NCBI GenBank assembly: GCA_034359265.1
Contig: CP136898.1
Span: 56,595,501-56,659,500, forward strand
Length of the DNA: 64,000 nucleotides
Direction of reading: 5' to 3'
From: Canna indica
Taxonomy: Eukaryota; Streptophyta; Magnoliopsida; Zingiberales; Cannaceae
In this document: positions 36,769 through 49,242 of the stretch, in pieces
How positions within the stretch are numbered: the stretch's first letter is position 1
How the letters are laid out: the number at the start of each line of letters is the position of its first letter
Notes under the pieces: model-generated
The model's input: the letters and a program-made list of their open reading frames with translations, nothing else
Databases searched by the model: none
Told to the model about the DNA's origin: nothing
Program-made: the position numbers and the translations under genes

Positions 36769-39360
36769 GAGCGACTCCAGAACATTCACTGTGATGGGAG
36801 AAGTTATTAATCGAGTTATATTTGATAGACTAATGCAAAGAATTGCACAATTTTTTTAATAGAATCTTGAACGAAGCCGACTGATTGAACTTCGGGGTAT
36901 CGGTTCGAAACGAACAGAAATCTGAGTCGCGAGCGACTCCAGAACATTCACTGTGATGGGAGAAGTTGTTAATCGAGTTATTTATGACAAACTAATGCAA
37001 AGAATTGCACGCTTTTTGGAATAGAATCTTCAACGAAGTCGACTGATTGAACTTCAGGGTATCGGCTAGAAACGCCCAGCAATCTGAGTCCCGAGCGACT
37101 CCAGAACATTCACTGTGATGGGAGAAGTTGTTAATCGAGTTATATTTGATAGACTAATGCAAAGAATTGCACAATTTTTTGAATAGAATCTTGAACGAAG
37201 CCGACTGATTGATCTTCGGGGTATCGGTTCGAAACGAACAGAAATCTGAGTCGCGAGCGACTCCAGAACCTTCACTGTGATGGGAGAAGTTGTTAATCGA
37301 GTTATTTATGACAAACTAATGCAAAGAATTGCACGCTTTTTGGAATAGAATCTTCAACGAAGCCGACTGATTGAACTTCTGGGTATCGGCTAGAAACGCC
37401 CAGCAATCTGAGTCCCGAGCGACTCCAGAACATTCACTGTGATGGGAGAAGTTGTTAATCTAGTTAGTTATGACAAACTAATGCAAAGAATTGCAAGCTT
37501 TTTGGAATAGAATCTTCAACGAAGCCGACTGATTGAACTTCAGGGTATCGGCTAGAAACGCCCAGCAATCTGAGTCCCGAGCGACTCCAGAACATTCACT
37601 GTGATGGGAGAAGTTGTTAATCGAGTTATTTATGACAAACTAATGCAAAGAATTGCACGCTTTTTGGAATAGAATCTTCAACGAAGTCGACTGATTGAAC
37701 TTCAGGGTATCGGCTAGAAACGCCCAGCAATCTGAGTCGCGAGCGACTCCAGAACATTCACTGTGATGGGAGAAGTTGTTAATCGAGTTATTTATGACAA
37801 ACTAATGCAAAGAATTGCACGCTTTTTGGAATAGAATCTTCAACGAAGTCGACTGATTGAACTTCAGGGTATCGGCTAGAAACGCCCAGCAATCTGAGTC
37901 CCGAGCGACTCCAGAACATTCACTGTGATGGGAGAAGTTATTAATCGAGTTATATTTGATAGACTAATGCAAAGAATTGCACAATTTTTTTAATAGAATC
38001 TTGAACGAAGCCGACTGATTGAACTTCGGGGTATCGGTTCGAAACGAACAGAAATCTGAATCGCGAGCGACTCCAGAACATTCACTGTGATGGGAGAAGT
38101 TGTTAATCGAGTTATTTATGACAAACTAATGCAAAGAATTGCACGCTTTTTGGAATAGAATCTTCAACGAAGTCGACTGATTGAACTTCAGGGTATCGGC
38201 TAGAAACGCCCAGCAATCTGAGTCCCGAGCGACTCCAGAACATTCACTGTGATGGGAGAAGTTGTTAATCGAGTTATATTTGATAGACTAATGCAAAGAA
38301 TTGCACAATTTTTTTAATAGAATCTTGAACGAAGCCGACTTATTGAACTTCGGGGTATCGGTTCGAAACGAACAGAAATCTGAGTCGCGAGCGACTCCAG
38401 AACATTCACTGTGATGGGAGAAGTTGTTAATCGAGTTATTTATGACAAACTAATGCAAAGAATTGCACGCTTTTTGGAATAGAATCTTCAACGAAGCCGA
38501 CTGATTGAACTTCAGGGTATCGGCTAGAAACGCCCAGCAATCTGAGTCCCGAGCGACTCCAGAACATTCACTGTGATGGGAGAAGTTGTTAATCGAGTTA
38601 TTTATGATAAACTAATGCAAAGAATTGCAAGCTTTTTGGAATAGAATCTTCAACGAAGCCGACAGATTGAACTTCAGGGTATCGGCTAGAAACGCCCAGC
38701 AATCTGAGTCCCGAGCGACTCCAGTACATTCACTGTGATGGGAGAAGTTGTTAATCGAGTTATTTATGACAAACTAATGCAAAGAATTGCACGCTTTTTG
38801 GAATAGAATCTTCAACGAAGTCGACTGATTGAACTTCAGGGTATAGGCTAGAAACGCCCAGCAATCTGAGTCGCGAGCGACTCCAGAACATTCACTGTGA
38901 TGGGAGAAGTTGTTAATCGAGTTATATTTGATAGACTAATGCAAAGAATTGCACAATTTTTTGAATAGAATCTTGAACGAAGCCGACTGATTGATCTTCG
39001 GGGTATCGGTTCGAAACGAACAGAAATCTGAGTCGCGAGCGACTCCAGAACATTCACTGTGATGGGAGAAGTTGTTAATCGAGTTATTTATGACAAACTA
39101 ATGCAAAGAATTGCACGCTTTTTGGAATAGAATCTTCAACGAAGCCGACTGATTGAACTTCTGGGTATCGGCTAGAAACGCCCAGCAATCTGAGTCCCGA
39201 GCGACTCCAGAACATTCACTGTGATGGGAGAAGTTGTTAATCTAGTTAGTTATGACAAACTAATGCAAAGAATTGCAAGCTTTTTGGAATAGAATCTTCA
39301 ACGAAGCCGACTGATTGAACTTCAGGGTATCGGCTAGAAACGCCCAGCAATCTGAGTCCC
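36769..39360. repeat. 16-mer HOR copy 2 (2,592 bp)
   Basis: Same 16-unit order, with ccagtacatt and gtataggctag repeated in the B at 38,713. New differences are tctgaatcgcgag at the end of the C1 (near 38,060) and tatgataaac in A'' (38,551). It holds the last agaaccttc D (37,255) and the last a38 C1 (37,903) in the window. Confidence 0.88.
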
Positions 39361-39522
39361 GAGCGACTCCAGAACATTCACTGTGATGGGAGAAGTTGTT
39401 AATCGAGTTATTTATGACAAACTAATGCAAAGAATTGCACGCTTTTTGGAATAGAATCTTCAACGAAGTCGACTGATTGAACTTCAGGGTATCGGCTAGA
39501 AACGCCCAGCAATCTGAGTCGC
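39361..39522. repeat. Single B unit linking 16-mer and 11-mer blocks
   Basis: A normal class B unit ending in gc. It replaces the C1 expected if a third 16-mer had followed, so it marks the end of that repeat series. Confidence 0.8.
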
Positions 39523-41304
39523 GAGCGACTCCAGAACATTCACTGTGATGGGAGAAGTTGTTAATCGAGTTATATTTGATAGACTAATGCAAAGAATTGC
39601 ACAATTTTTTGAATAGAATCTTGAACGAAGCCGACTGATTGATCTTCGCGGTATCGGTTCGAAACGAACAGAAATCTGAGTCGCGAGCGACTCCAGAACA
39701 TTCACTGTGATGGGAGAAGTTGTTAATCGAGTTATTTATGACAAACTAATGCAAAGAATTGCACGCTTTTTGGAATAGAATCTTCAACGAAGCCGACTGA
39801 TTGAACTTCTGGGTATCGGCTAGAAACGCCCAGCAATCTGAGTCCCGAGCGACTCCAGAACATTCACTGTGATGGGAGAAGTTGTTAATCTAGTTAGTTA
39901 TGACAAACTAATGCAAAGAATTGCAAGCTTTTTGGAATAGAATCTTCAACGAAGCCGACTGATTGAACTTCAGGGTATCGGCTAGAAACGCCCAGCAATC
40001 TGAGTCCTGAGCGACTCCAGAACATTCACTGTGATGGGAGAAGTTGTTAATCGAGTTATTTATGACAAACTAATGCAAAGAATTGCACGCTTTTTGGAAT
40101 AGAATCTTCAACGAAGTCGACTGATTGAACTTCAGGGTATCGGCTAGAAACGCCCAGCAATCTGAGTCGCGAGCGACTCCAGAACATTCACTGTGATGGG
40201 AGAAGTTGTTAATCGAGTTATTTATGACAAACTAATGCAAAGAATTGCACGCTTTTTGGAATAGAATCTTCAACGAAGTCGACTGATTGAACTTCAGGGT
40301 ATCGGATAGAAACGCCCAGCAATCTGAGTCCCGAGCGACTCCAGAACATTCACTGTGATGGGAGAAGTTGTTAATCGAGTTATATTTGATAGACTAATGC
40401 AAAGAATTGCACAATTTTTTTAATAGAATCTTGAACGAAGCCGACTGATTGAACTTCGGGGTATCGGTTCGAAACGAACAGAAATCTGAGTCGCGAGCGA
40501 CTCCAGAACATTCACTGTGATGGGAGAAGTTGTTAATCGAGTTATTTATGACAAACTAATGCAAAGAATTGCACGCTTTTTGGAATAGAATCTTCAACGA
40601 AGTCGACTGATTGAACTTCAGGGTATCGGCTAGAAACGCCCAGCAATCTGAGTCCCGAGCGACTCCAGAACATTCACTGTGATGGGAGAAGTTGTTAATC
40701 GAGTTATATTTGATAGACTAATGCAAAGAATTGCACAATTTTTTTAATAGAATCTTGAACGAAGCCGACTTATTGAACTTCGGGGTATCGGTTCGAAACG
40801 AACAGAAATCTGAGTCGCGAGCGACTCCAGAACATTCACTGTGATGGGAGAAGTTGTTAATCGAGTTATTTATGACAAACTAATGCAAAGAATTGCACGC
40901 TTTTTGGAATAGAATCTTCAACGAAGCCGACTGATTGAACTTCTGGGTATCGGCTAGAAACGCCCAGCAATCTGAGTCCCGAGCGACTCCAGAACATTCA
41001 CTGTGATGGGAGAAGTTGTTAATCTAGTTAGTTATGACAAACTAATGCAAAGAATTGCAAGCTTTTTGGAATAGAATCTTCAACGAAGCCGACTGATTGA
41101 ACTTCAGGGTATCGGCTAGAAACGCCCAGCAATCTGAGTCCCGAGCGACTCCAGAACATTCACTGTGATGGGAGAAGTTGTTAATCGAGTTATTTATGAC
41201 AAACTAATGCAAAGAATTGCACGCTTTTTGGAATAGAATCTTCAACGAAGTCGACTGATTGAACTTCAGGGTATCGGCTAGAAACGCCCAGCAATCTGAG
41301 TCGC
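39523..41304. repeat. 11-mer HOR copy 1 (1,782 bp)
   Basis: Order C-D-A-B-B-C2-B-C3-D-A-B. The first A ends in ct (tcctgag junction) and the second B has atcggatagaaac. Both variants first appear here and recur to about 61.5 kb. The opening C has cttcgcggt, a single private change. Confidence 0.86.
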
Positions 41305-43086
41305 GAGCGACTCCAGAACATTCACTGTGATGGGAGAAGTTGTTAATCGAGTTATATTTGATAGACTAATGCAAAGAATTGCACAATTTTTTGAATAGAA
41401 TCTTGAACGAAGCCGACTGATTGATCTTCGGGGTATCGGTTCGAAACGAACAGAAATCTGAGTCGCGAGCGACTCCAGAACATTCACTGTGATGGGAGAA
41501 GTTGTTAATCGAGTTATTTATGACAAACTAATGCAAAGAATTGCACGCTTTTTGGAATAGAATCTTCAACGAAGCCGACTGATTGAACTTCTGGGTATCG
41601 GCTAGAAACGCCCAGCAATCTGAGTCCCGAGCGACTCCAGAACATTCACTGTGATGGGAGAAGTTGTTAATCTAGTTAGTTATGACAAACTAATGCAAAG
41701 AATTGCAAGCTTTTTGGAATAGAATCTTCAACGAAGCCGACTGATTGAACTTTAGGGTATCGGCTAGAAACGCCCAGCAATCTGAGTCCTGAGCGACTCC
41801 AGAACATTCACTGTGATGGGAGAAGTTGTTAATCGAGTTATTTATGACAAACTAATGCAAAGAATTGCACGCTTTTTGGAATAGAATCTTCAACGAAGTC
41901 GACTGATTGAACTTCAGGGTATCGGCTAGAAACGCCCAGCAATCTGAGTCGCGAGCGACTCCAGAACATTCACTGTGATGGGAGAAGTTGTTAATCGAGT
42001 TATTTATGACAAACTAATGCAAAGAATTGCACGCTTTTTGGAATAGAATCTTCAACGAAGTCGACTGATTGAACTTCAGGGTATCGGATAGAAACGCCCA
42101 GCAATCTGAGTCCCGAGCGACTCCAGAACATTCACTGTGATGGGAGAAGTTGTTAATCGAGTTATATTTGATAGACTAATGCAAAGAATTGCACAATTTT
42201 TTTAATAGAATCTTGAACGAAGCCGACTGATTGAACTTCGGGGTATCGGTTCGAAACGAACAGAAATCTGAGTCGCGAGCGACTCCAGAACATTCACTGT
42301 GATGGGAGAAGTTGTTAATCGAGTTATTTATGACAAACTAATGCAAAGAATTGCACGCTTTTTGGAATAGAATCTTCAACGAAGTCGACTGATTGAACTT
42401 CAGGGTATCGGCTAGAAACGCCCAGCAATCTGAGTCCCGAGCGACTCCAGAACATTCACTGTGATGGGAGAAGTTGTTAATCGAGTTATATTTGATAGAC
42501 TAATGCAAAGAATTGCACAATTTTTTTAATAGAATCTTGAACGAAGCCGACTTATTGAACTTCGGGGTATCGGTTCGAAACGAACAGAAATCTGAGTCGC
42601 GAGCGACTCCAGAACATTCACTGTGATGGGAGAAGTTGTTAATCGAGTTATTTATGACAAACTAATGCAAAGAATTGCACGCTTTTTGGAATAGAATCTT
42701 CAACGAAGCCGACTGATTGAACTTCAGGGTATCGGCTAGAAACGCCCAGCAATCTAAGTCCCGAGCGACTCCAGAACATTCACTGTGATGGGAGAAGTTG
42801 TTAATCGAGTTATTTATGACAAACTAATGCAAAGAATTGCAAGCTTTTTGGAATAGAATCTTCAACGAAGCCGACAGATTGAACTTCAGGGTATCGGCTA
42901 GAAACGCCCAGCAATCTGAGTCCCGAGCGACTCCAGAACATTCACTGTGATGGGAGAAGTTGTTAATCGAGTTATTTATGACAAACTAATGCAAAGAATT
43001 GCACGCTTTTTGGAATAGAATCTTCAACGAAGTCGACTGATTGAACTTCAGGGTATCGGCTAGAAACGCCCAGCAATCTGAGTCGC
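41305..43086. repeat. 11-mer HOR copy 2 (1,782 bp, last units exchanged)
   Basis: The first eight units match the preceding block (C-D-A-B-B-C2-B-C3, with tcctgag and atcggatag). The last three are B'-A''-B instead of D-A-B. The cassette swap keeps the 11-unit length, so it may be a conversion or double exchange with the 16-mer lineage. The A at 41,629 has the private change actttaggg. Confidence 0.85.
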
Positions 43087-43248
43087 GAGCGACTCCAGAA
43101 CATTCACTGTGATGGGAGAAGTTGTTAATCGAGTTATATTTGATAGACTAATGCAAAGAATTGCACAATTTTTTGAATAGAATCTTGAACGAAGCCGACT
43201 GATTGATCTTCGGGGTATCGGTTCGAAACGAACAGAAATCTGAGTCGC
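43087..43248. repeat. C-open unit before the 37-mer block
   Basis: An ordinary C-open followed directly by another C-class unit (C2 at 43,249). C next to C is absent from the first 43 kb and recurs at each 22-mer/15-mer joint afterwards. Confidence 0.82.
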
Positions 43249-46200
43249 GAGCGACTCCAGAACATTCACTGTGATGGGAGAAGTTGTTAATCGAGTTATA
43301 TTTGATAGACTAATGCAAAGAATTGCACAATTTTTTTAATAGAATCTTGAACGAAGCCGACTGATTGAACTTCGGGGTATCGGTTCGAAACGAACAGAAA
43401 TCTGAGTCGCGAGCGACTCCAGAACATTCACTGTGATGGGAGAAGTTGTTAATCGAGTTATTTATGACAAACTAATGCAAAGAATTGCACGCTTTTTGGA
43501 ATAGAATCTTCAACGAAGTCGACTGATTGAACTTCAGGGTATCGGCTAGAAACGCCCAGCAATCTGAGTCCCGAGCGACTCCAGAACATTCACTGTGATG
43601 GGAGAAGTTGTTAATCGAGTTATATTTGATAGACTAATGCAAAGAATTGCACAATTTTTTTAATAGAATCTTGAACGAAGCCGACTTATTGAACTTCGGG
43701 GTATCGGTTCGAAACGAACAGAAATCTGAGTCGCGAGCGACTCCAGAACATTCACTGTGATGGGAGAAGTTGTTAATCGAGTTATTTATGACAAACTAAT
43801 GCAAAGAATTGCACGCTTTTTGGAATAGAATCTTCAACGAAGCCGACTGATTGAACTTCTGGGTATCGGCTAGAAACGCCCAGCAATCTGAGTCCCGAGC
43901 GACTCCAGAACATTCACTGTGATGGGAGAAGTTGTTAATCTAGTTAGTTATGACAAACTAATGCAAAGAATTGCAAGCTTTATGGAATAGAATCTTCAAC
44001 GAAGCCGACTGATTGAACTTCAGGGTATCGGCTAGAAACGCCCAGCAATCTGAGTCCCGAGCGACTCCAGAACATTCACTGTGATGGGAGAAGTTGTTAA
44101 TCGAGTTATTTATGACAAACTAATGCAAAGAATTGCACGCTTTTTGGAATAGAATCTTCAACGAAGTCGACTGATTGAACTTCAGGGTATCGGCTAGAAA
44201 CGCCCAGCAATCTGAGTCGCGAGCGACTCCAGAACATTCACTGTGATGGGAGAAGTTGTTAATCGAGTTATATTTGAGAGACTAATGCAAAGAATTGCAC
44301 AATTTTTTGAATAGAATCTTGAACGAAGCCGACTGATTGATCTTCGGGGTATCGGTTCGAAACGAACAGAAATCTGAGTCGCGAGCGACTCCAGAACATT
44401 CACTGTGATGGGAGAAGTTGTTAATCTAGTTAGTTATGACAAACTAATGCAAAGAATTGCAAGCTTTTTGGAATAGAATCTTCAACGAAGCCGACTGATT
44501 GAACTTCAGGGTATCGGCTAGAAACGCCCAGCAATCTGAGTCCTGAGCGACTCCAGAACATTCACTGTGATGGGAGAAGTTGTTAATCGAGTTATTTATG
44601 ACAAACTAATGCAAAGAATTGCACGCTTTTTGGAATAGAATCTTCAACGAAGTCGACTGATTGAACTTCAGGGTATCGGCTAGAAACGCCCAGCAATCTG
44701 AGTCGCGAGCGACTCCAGAACATTCACTGTGATGGGAGAAGTTGTTAATCGAGTTATTTATGACAAACTAATGCAAAGAATTGCACGCTTTTTGGAATAG
44801 AATCTTCAACGAAGTCGACTGATTGAACTTCAGGGTATCGGATAGAAACGCCCAGCAATCTGAGTCCCGAGCGACTCCAGAACATTCACTGTGATGGGAG
44901 AAGTTGTTAATCGAGTTATATTTGATAGACTAATGCAAAGAATTGCACAATTTTTTTAATAGAATCTTGAACGAAGCCGACTGATTGAACTTCGGGGTAT
45001 CGGTTCGAAACGAACAGAAATCTGAGTCGCGAGCGACTCCAGAACATTCACTGTGATGGGAGAAGTTGTTAATCGAGTTATTTATGACAAACTAATGCAA
45101 AGAATTGCACGCTTTTTGGAATAGAATCTTCAACGAAGTCGACTGATTGAACTTCAGGGTATCGGCTAGAAACGCCCAGCAATCTGAGTCGCGAGCGACT
45201 CCAGAACATTCACTGTGATGGGAGAAGTTGTTAATCGAGTTATATTTGATAGACTAATGCAAAGAATTGCACAATTTTTTTAATAGAATCTTGAACGAAG
45301 CCGACTGATTGATCTTCGGGGTATCGGTTCGAAACGAACAGAAATCTGAGTCGCGAGCGACTCCAGAACATTCACTGTGATGGGAGAAGTTGTTAATCGA
45401 GTTATTTATGACAAACTAATGCAAAGAATTGCACGCTTTTTGGAATAGAATCTTCAACGAAGTCGACTGATTGAACTTCAGGGTATCGGCTAGAAACGCC
45501 CAGCAATCTGAGTCCCGAGCGACTCCAGAACATTCACTGTGATGGGAGAAGTTGTTAATCGAGTTATATTTGATAGACTAATGCAAAGAATTGCACAATT
45601 TTTTTAATAGAATCTTGAACGAAGCCGACTTATTGATCTTCGGGGTATCGGTTCGAAACGAACAGAAATCTGAGTCGCGAGCGACTCCAGAACATTCACT
45701 GTGATGGGAGAAGTTGTTAATCGAGTTATATTTGATAGACTAATGCAAAGAATTGCACAATTTTTTTAATAGAATCTTGAACGAAGCCGACTGATTGAAC
45801 TTCGGGGTATCGGTTCGAAACGAACAGAAATCTGAGTCGCGAGCGACTCCAGAACATTCACTGTGATGGGAGAAGTTGTTAATCGAGTTATTTATGACAA
45901 ACTAATGCAAAGAATTGCACGCTTTTTGGAATAGAATCTTCAACGAAGTCGACTGATTGAACTTCAGGGTATCGGCTAGAAACGCCCAGCAATCTGAGTC
46001 CCGAGCGACTCCAGAACATTCACTGTGATGGGAGAAGTTGTTAATCGAGTTATATTTGATAGACTAATGCAAAGAATTGCACAATTTTTTTAATAGAATC
46101 TTGAACGAAGCCGACTTATTGAACTTCGGGGTATCGGTTCGAAACGAACAGAAATCTGAGTCGCGAGCGACTCCAGAACATTCACTGTGATGGGAGAAGT

Positions 46201-49200
46201 TGTTAATCGAGTTATTTATGACAAACTAATGCAAAGAATTGCACGCTTTTTGGAATAGAATCTTCAACGAAGCCGACTGATTGAACTTCAGGGTATCGGC
46301 TAGAAACGCCCAGCAATCTAAGTCCCGAGCGACTCCAGAACATTCACTGTGATGGGAGAAGTTGTTAATCGAGTTATTTATGACAAACTAATGCAAAGAA
46401 TTGCAAGCTTTTTGGAATAGAATCTTCAACGAAGCCGACAGATTGAACTTCAGGGTATCGGCTAGAAACGCCCAGCAATCTGAGTCCCGAGCGACTCCAG
46501 AACATTCACTGTGATGGGAGAAGTTGTTAATCGAGTTATTTATGACAAACTAATGCAAAGAATTGCACGCTTTTTGGAATAGAATCTTCAACGAAGTAGA
46601 CTGATTGAACTTCAGGGTATCGGCTAGAAACGCCCAGCAATCTGAGTCGCGAGCGACTCCAGAACATTCACTGTGATGGGAGAAGTTGTTAATCGAGTTA
46701 TATTTGATAGACTAATGCAAAGAATTGCACAATTTTTTGAATAGAATCTTGAACGAAGCCGACTGATTGATCTTCGGGGTATCGGTTCGAAACGAACAGA
46801 AATCTGAGTCGCGAGCGACTCCAGAACATTCACTGTGATGGGAGAAGTTGTTAATCGAGTTATATTTGATAGACTAATGCAAAGAATTGCACAATTTTTT
46901 TAATAGAATCTTGAACGAAGCCGACTGATTGAACTTCGGGGTATCGGTTCGAAACGAACAGAAATCTGAGTCGCGAGCGACTCCAGAACATTCACTGTGA
47001 TGGGAGAAGTTGTTAATCGAGTTATTTATGACAAACTAATGCAAAGAATTGCACGCTTTTTGGAATAGAATCTTCAACGAAGTCGACTGATTGAACTTCA
47101 GGGTATCGGCTAGAAACGCCCAGCAATCTGAGTCCCGAGCGACTCCAGAACATTCACTGTGATGGGAGAAGTTGTTAATCGAGTTATATTTGATAGACTA
47201 ATGCAAAGAATTGCACAATTTTTTTAATAGAATCTTGAACGAAGCCGACTTATTGAACTTCGGGGTATCGGTTCGAAACGAACAGAAATCTGAGTCGCGA
47301 GCGACTCCAGAACATTCACTGTGATGGGAGAAGTTGTTAATCGAGTTATTTATGACAAACTAATGCAAAGAATTGCACGCTTTTTGGAATAGAATCTTCA
47401 ACGAAGCCGACTGATTGAACTTCTGGGTATCGGCTAGAAACGCCCAGCAATCTGAGTCCCGAGCGACTCCAGAACATTCACTGTGATGGGAGAAGTTGTT
47501 AATCTAGTTAGTTATGACAAACTAATGCAAAGAATTGCAAGCTTTATGGAATAGAATCTTCAACGAAGCCGACTGATTGAACTTCAGGGTATCGGCTAGA
47601 AACGCCCAGCAATCTGAGTCCCGAGCGACTCCAGAACATTCACTGTGATGGGAGAAGTTGTTAATCGAGTTATTTATGACAAACTAATGCAAAGAATTGC
47701 ACGCTTTTTGGAATAGAATCTTCAACGAAGTCGACTGATTGAACTTCAGGGTATCGGCTAGAAACGCCCAGCAATCTGAGTCGCGAGCGACTCCAGAACA
47801 TTCACTGTGATGGGAGAAGTTGTTAATCGAGTTATATTTGATAGACTAATGCAAAGAATTGCACAATTTTTTGAATAGAATCTTGAACGAAGCCGACTGA
47901 TTGATCTTCGGGGTATCGGTTCGAAACGAACAGAAATCTGAGTCGCGAGCGACTCCAGAACATTCACTGTGATGGGAGAAGTTGTTAATCTAGTTAGTTA
48001 TGACAAACTAATGCAAAGAATTGCAAGCTTTTTGGAATAGAATCTTCAACGAAGCCGACTGATTGAACTTCAGGGTATCGGCTAGAAACGCCCAGCAATC
48101 TGAGTCCTGAGCGACTCCAGAACATTCACTGTGATGGGAGAAGTTGTTAATCGAGTTATTTATGACAAACTAATGCAAAGAATTGCACGCTTTTTGGAAT
48201 AGAATCTTCAACGAAGTCGACTGATTGAACTTCAGGGTATCGGCTAGAAACGCCCAGCAATCTGAGTCGCGAGCGACTCCAGAACATTCACTGTGATGGG
48301 AGAAGTTGTTAATCGAGTTATTTATGACAAACTAATGCAAAGAATTGCACGCTTTTTGGAATAGAATCTTCAACGAAGTCGACTGATTGAACTTCAGGGT
48401 ATCGGATAGAAACGCCCAGCAATCTGAGTCCCGAGCGACTCCAGAACATTCACTGTGATGGGAGAAGTTGTTAATCGAGTTATATTTGATAGACTAATGC
48501 AAAGAATTGCACAATTTTTTTAATAGAATCTTGAACGAAGCCGACTGATTGAACTTCGGGGTATCGGTTCGAAACGAACAGAAATCTGAGTCGCGAGCGA
48601 CTCCAGAACATTCACTGTGATGGGAGAAGTTGTTAATCGAGTTATTTATGACAAACTAATGCAAAGAATTGCACGCTTTTTGGAATAGAATCTTCAACGA
48701 AGTCGACTGATTGAACTTCAGGGTATCGGCTAGAAACGCCCAGCAATCTGAGTCGCGAGCGACTCCAGAACATTCACTGTGATGGGAGAAGTTGTTAATC
48801 GAGTTATATTTGATAGACTAATGCAAAGAATTGCACAATTTTTTTAATAGAATCTTGAACGAAGCCGACTGATTGATCTTCGGGGTATCGGTTCGAAACG
48901 AACAGAAATCTGAGTCGCGAGCGACTCCAGAACATTCACTGTGATGGGAGAAGTTGTTAATCGAGTTATTTATGACAAACTAATGCAAAGAATTGCACGC
49001 TTTTTGGAATAGAATCTTCAACGAAGTCGACTGATTGAACTTCAGGGTATCGGCTAGAAACGCCCAGCAATCTGAGTCCCGAGCGACTCCAGAACATTCA
49101 CTGTGATGGGAGAAGTTGTTAATCGAGTTATATTTGATAGACTAATGCAAAGAATTGCACAATTTTTTTAATAGAATCTTGAACGAAGCCGACTTATTGA

Positions 49201-49242
49201 TCTTCGGGGTATCGGTTCGAAACGAACAGAAATCTGAGTCGC
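43249..49242. repeat. 37-mer HOR copy 1 (5,994 bp)
   Basis: Composed of a 22-mer (43,249-46,812) and a 15-mer (46,813-49,242) that share their first fifteen units: C2-B-C3-D-A-B-C-A-B-B-C2-B-C4-B-C5. The 22-mer adds C2-B-C3-B'-A''-B-C. Markers are gctttatgg in A (43,897; 47,461), tcctgag, atcggatag, aatctaag and gaagtagactg in the B at 46,489. The C at 44,221 has ttgagagac, not seen in copy 2. Confidence 0.9.
45193..45354. repeat. C-stop monomer, recombinant sub-form C4
   Basis: Has t89 as in C-stop units but gactgattgatctt as in C-open, so it looks like a C-stop left half joined to a C-open right half. Copies occur at 48,757; 51,187; 54,751 and 59,125. The sister form C5 (45,517; 49,081; 51,511; 55,075) combines t89 with gacttattgatctt. 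Confidence 0.83.
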
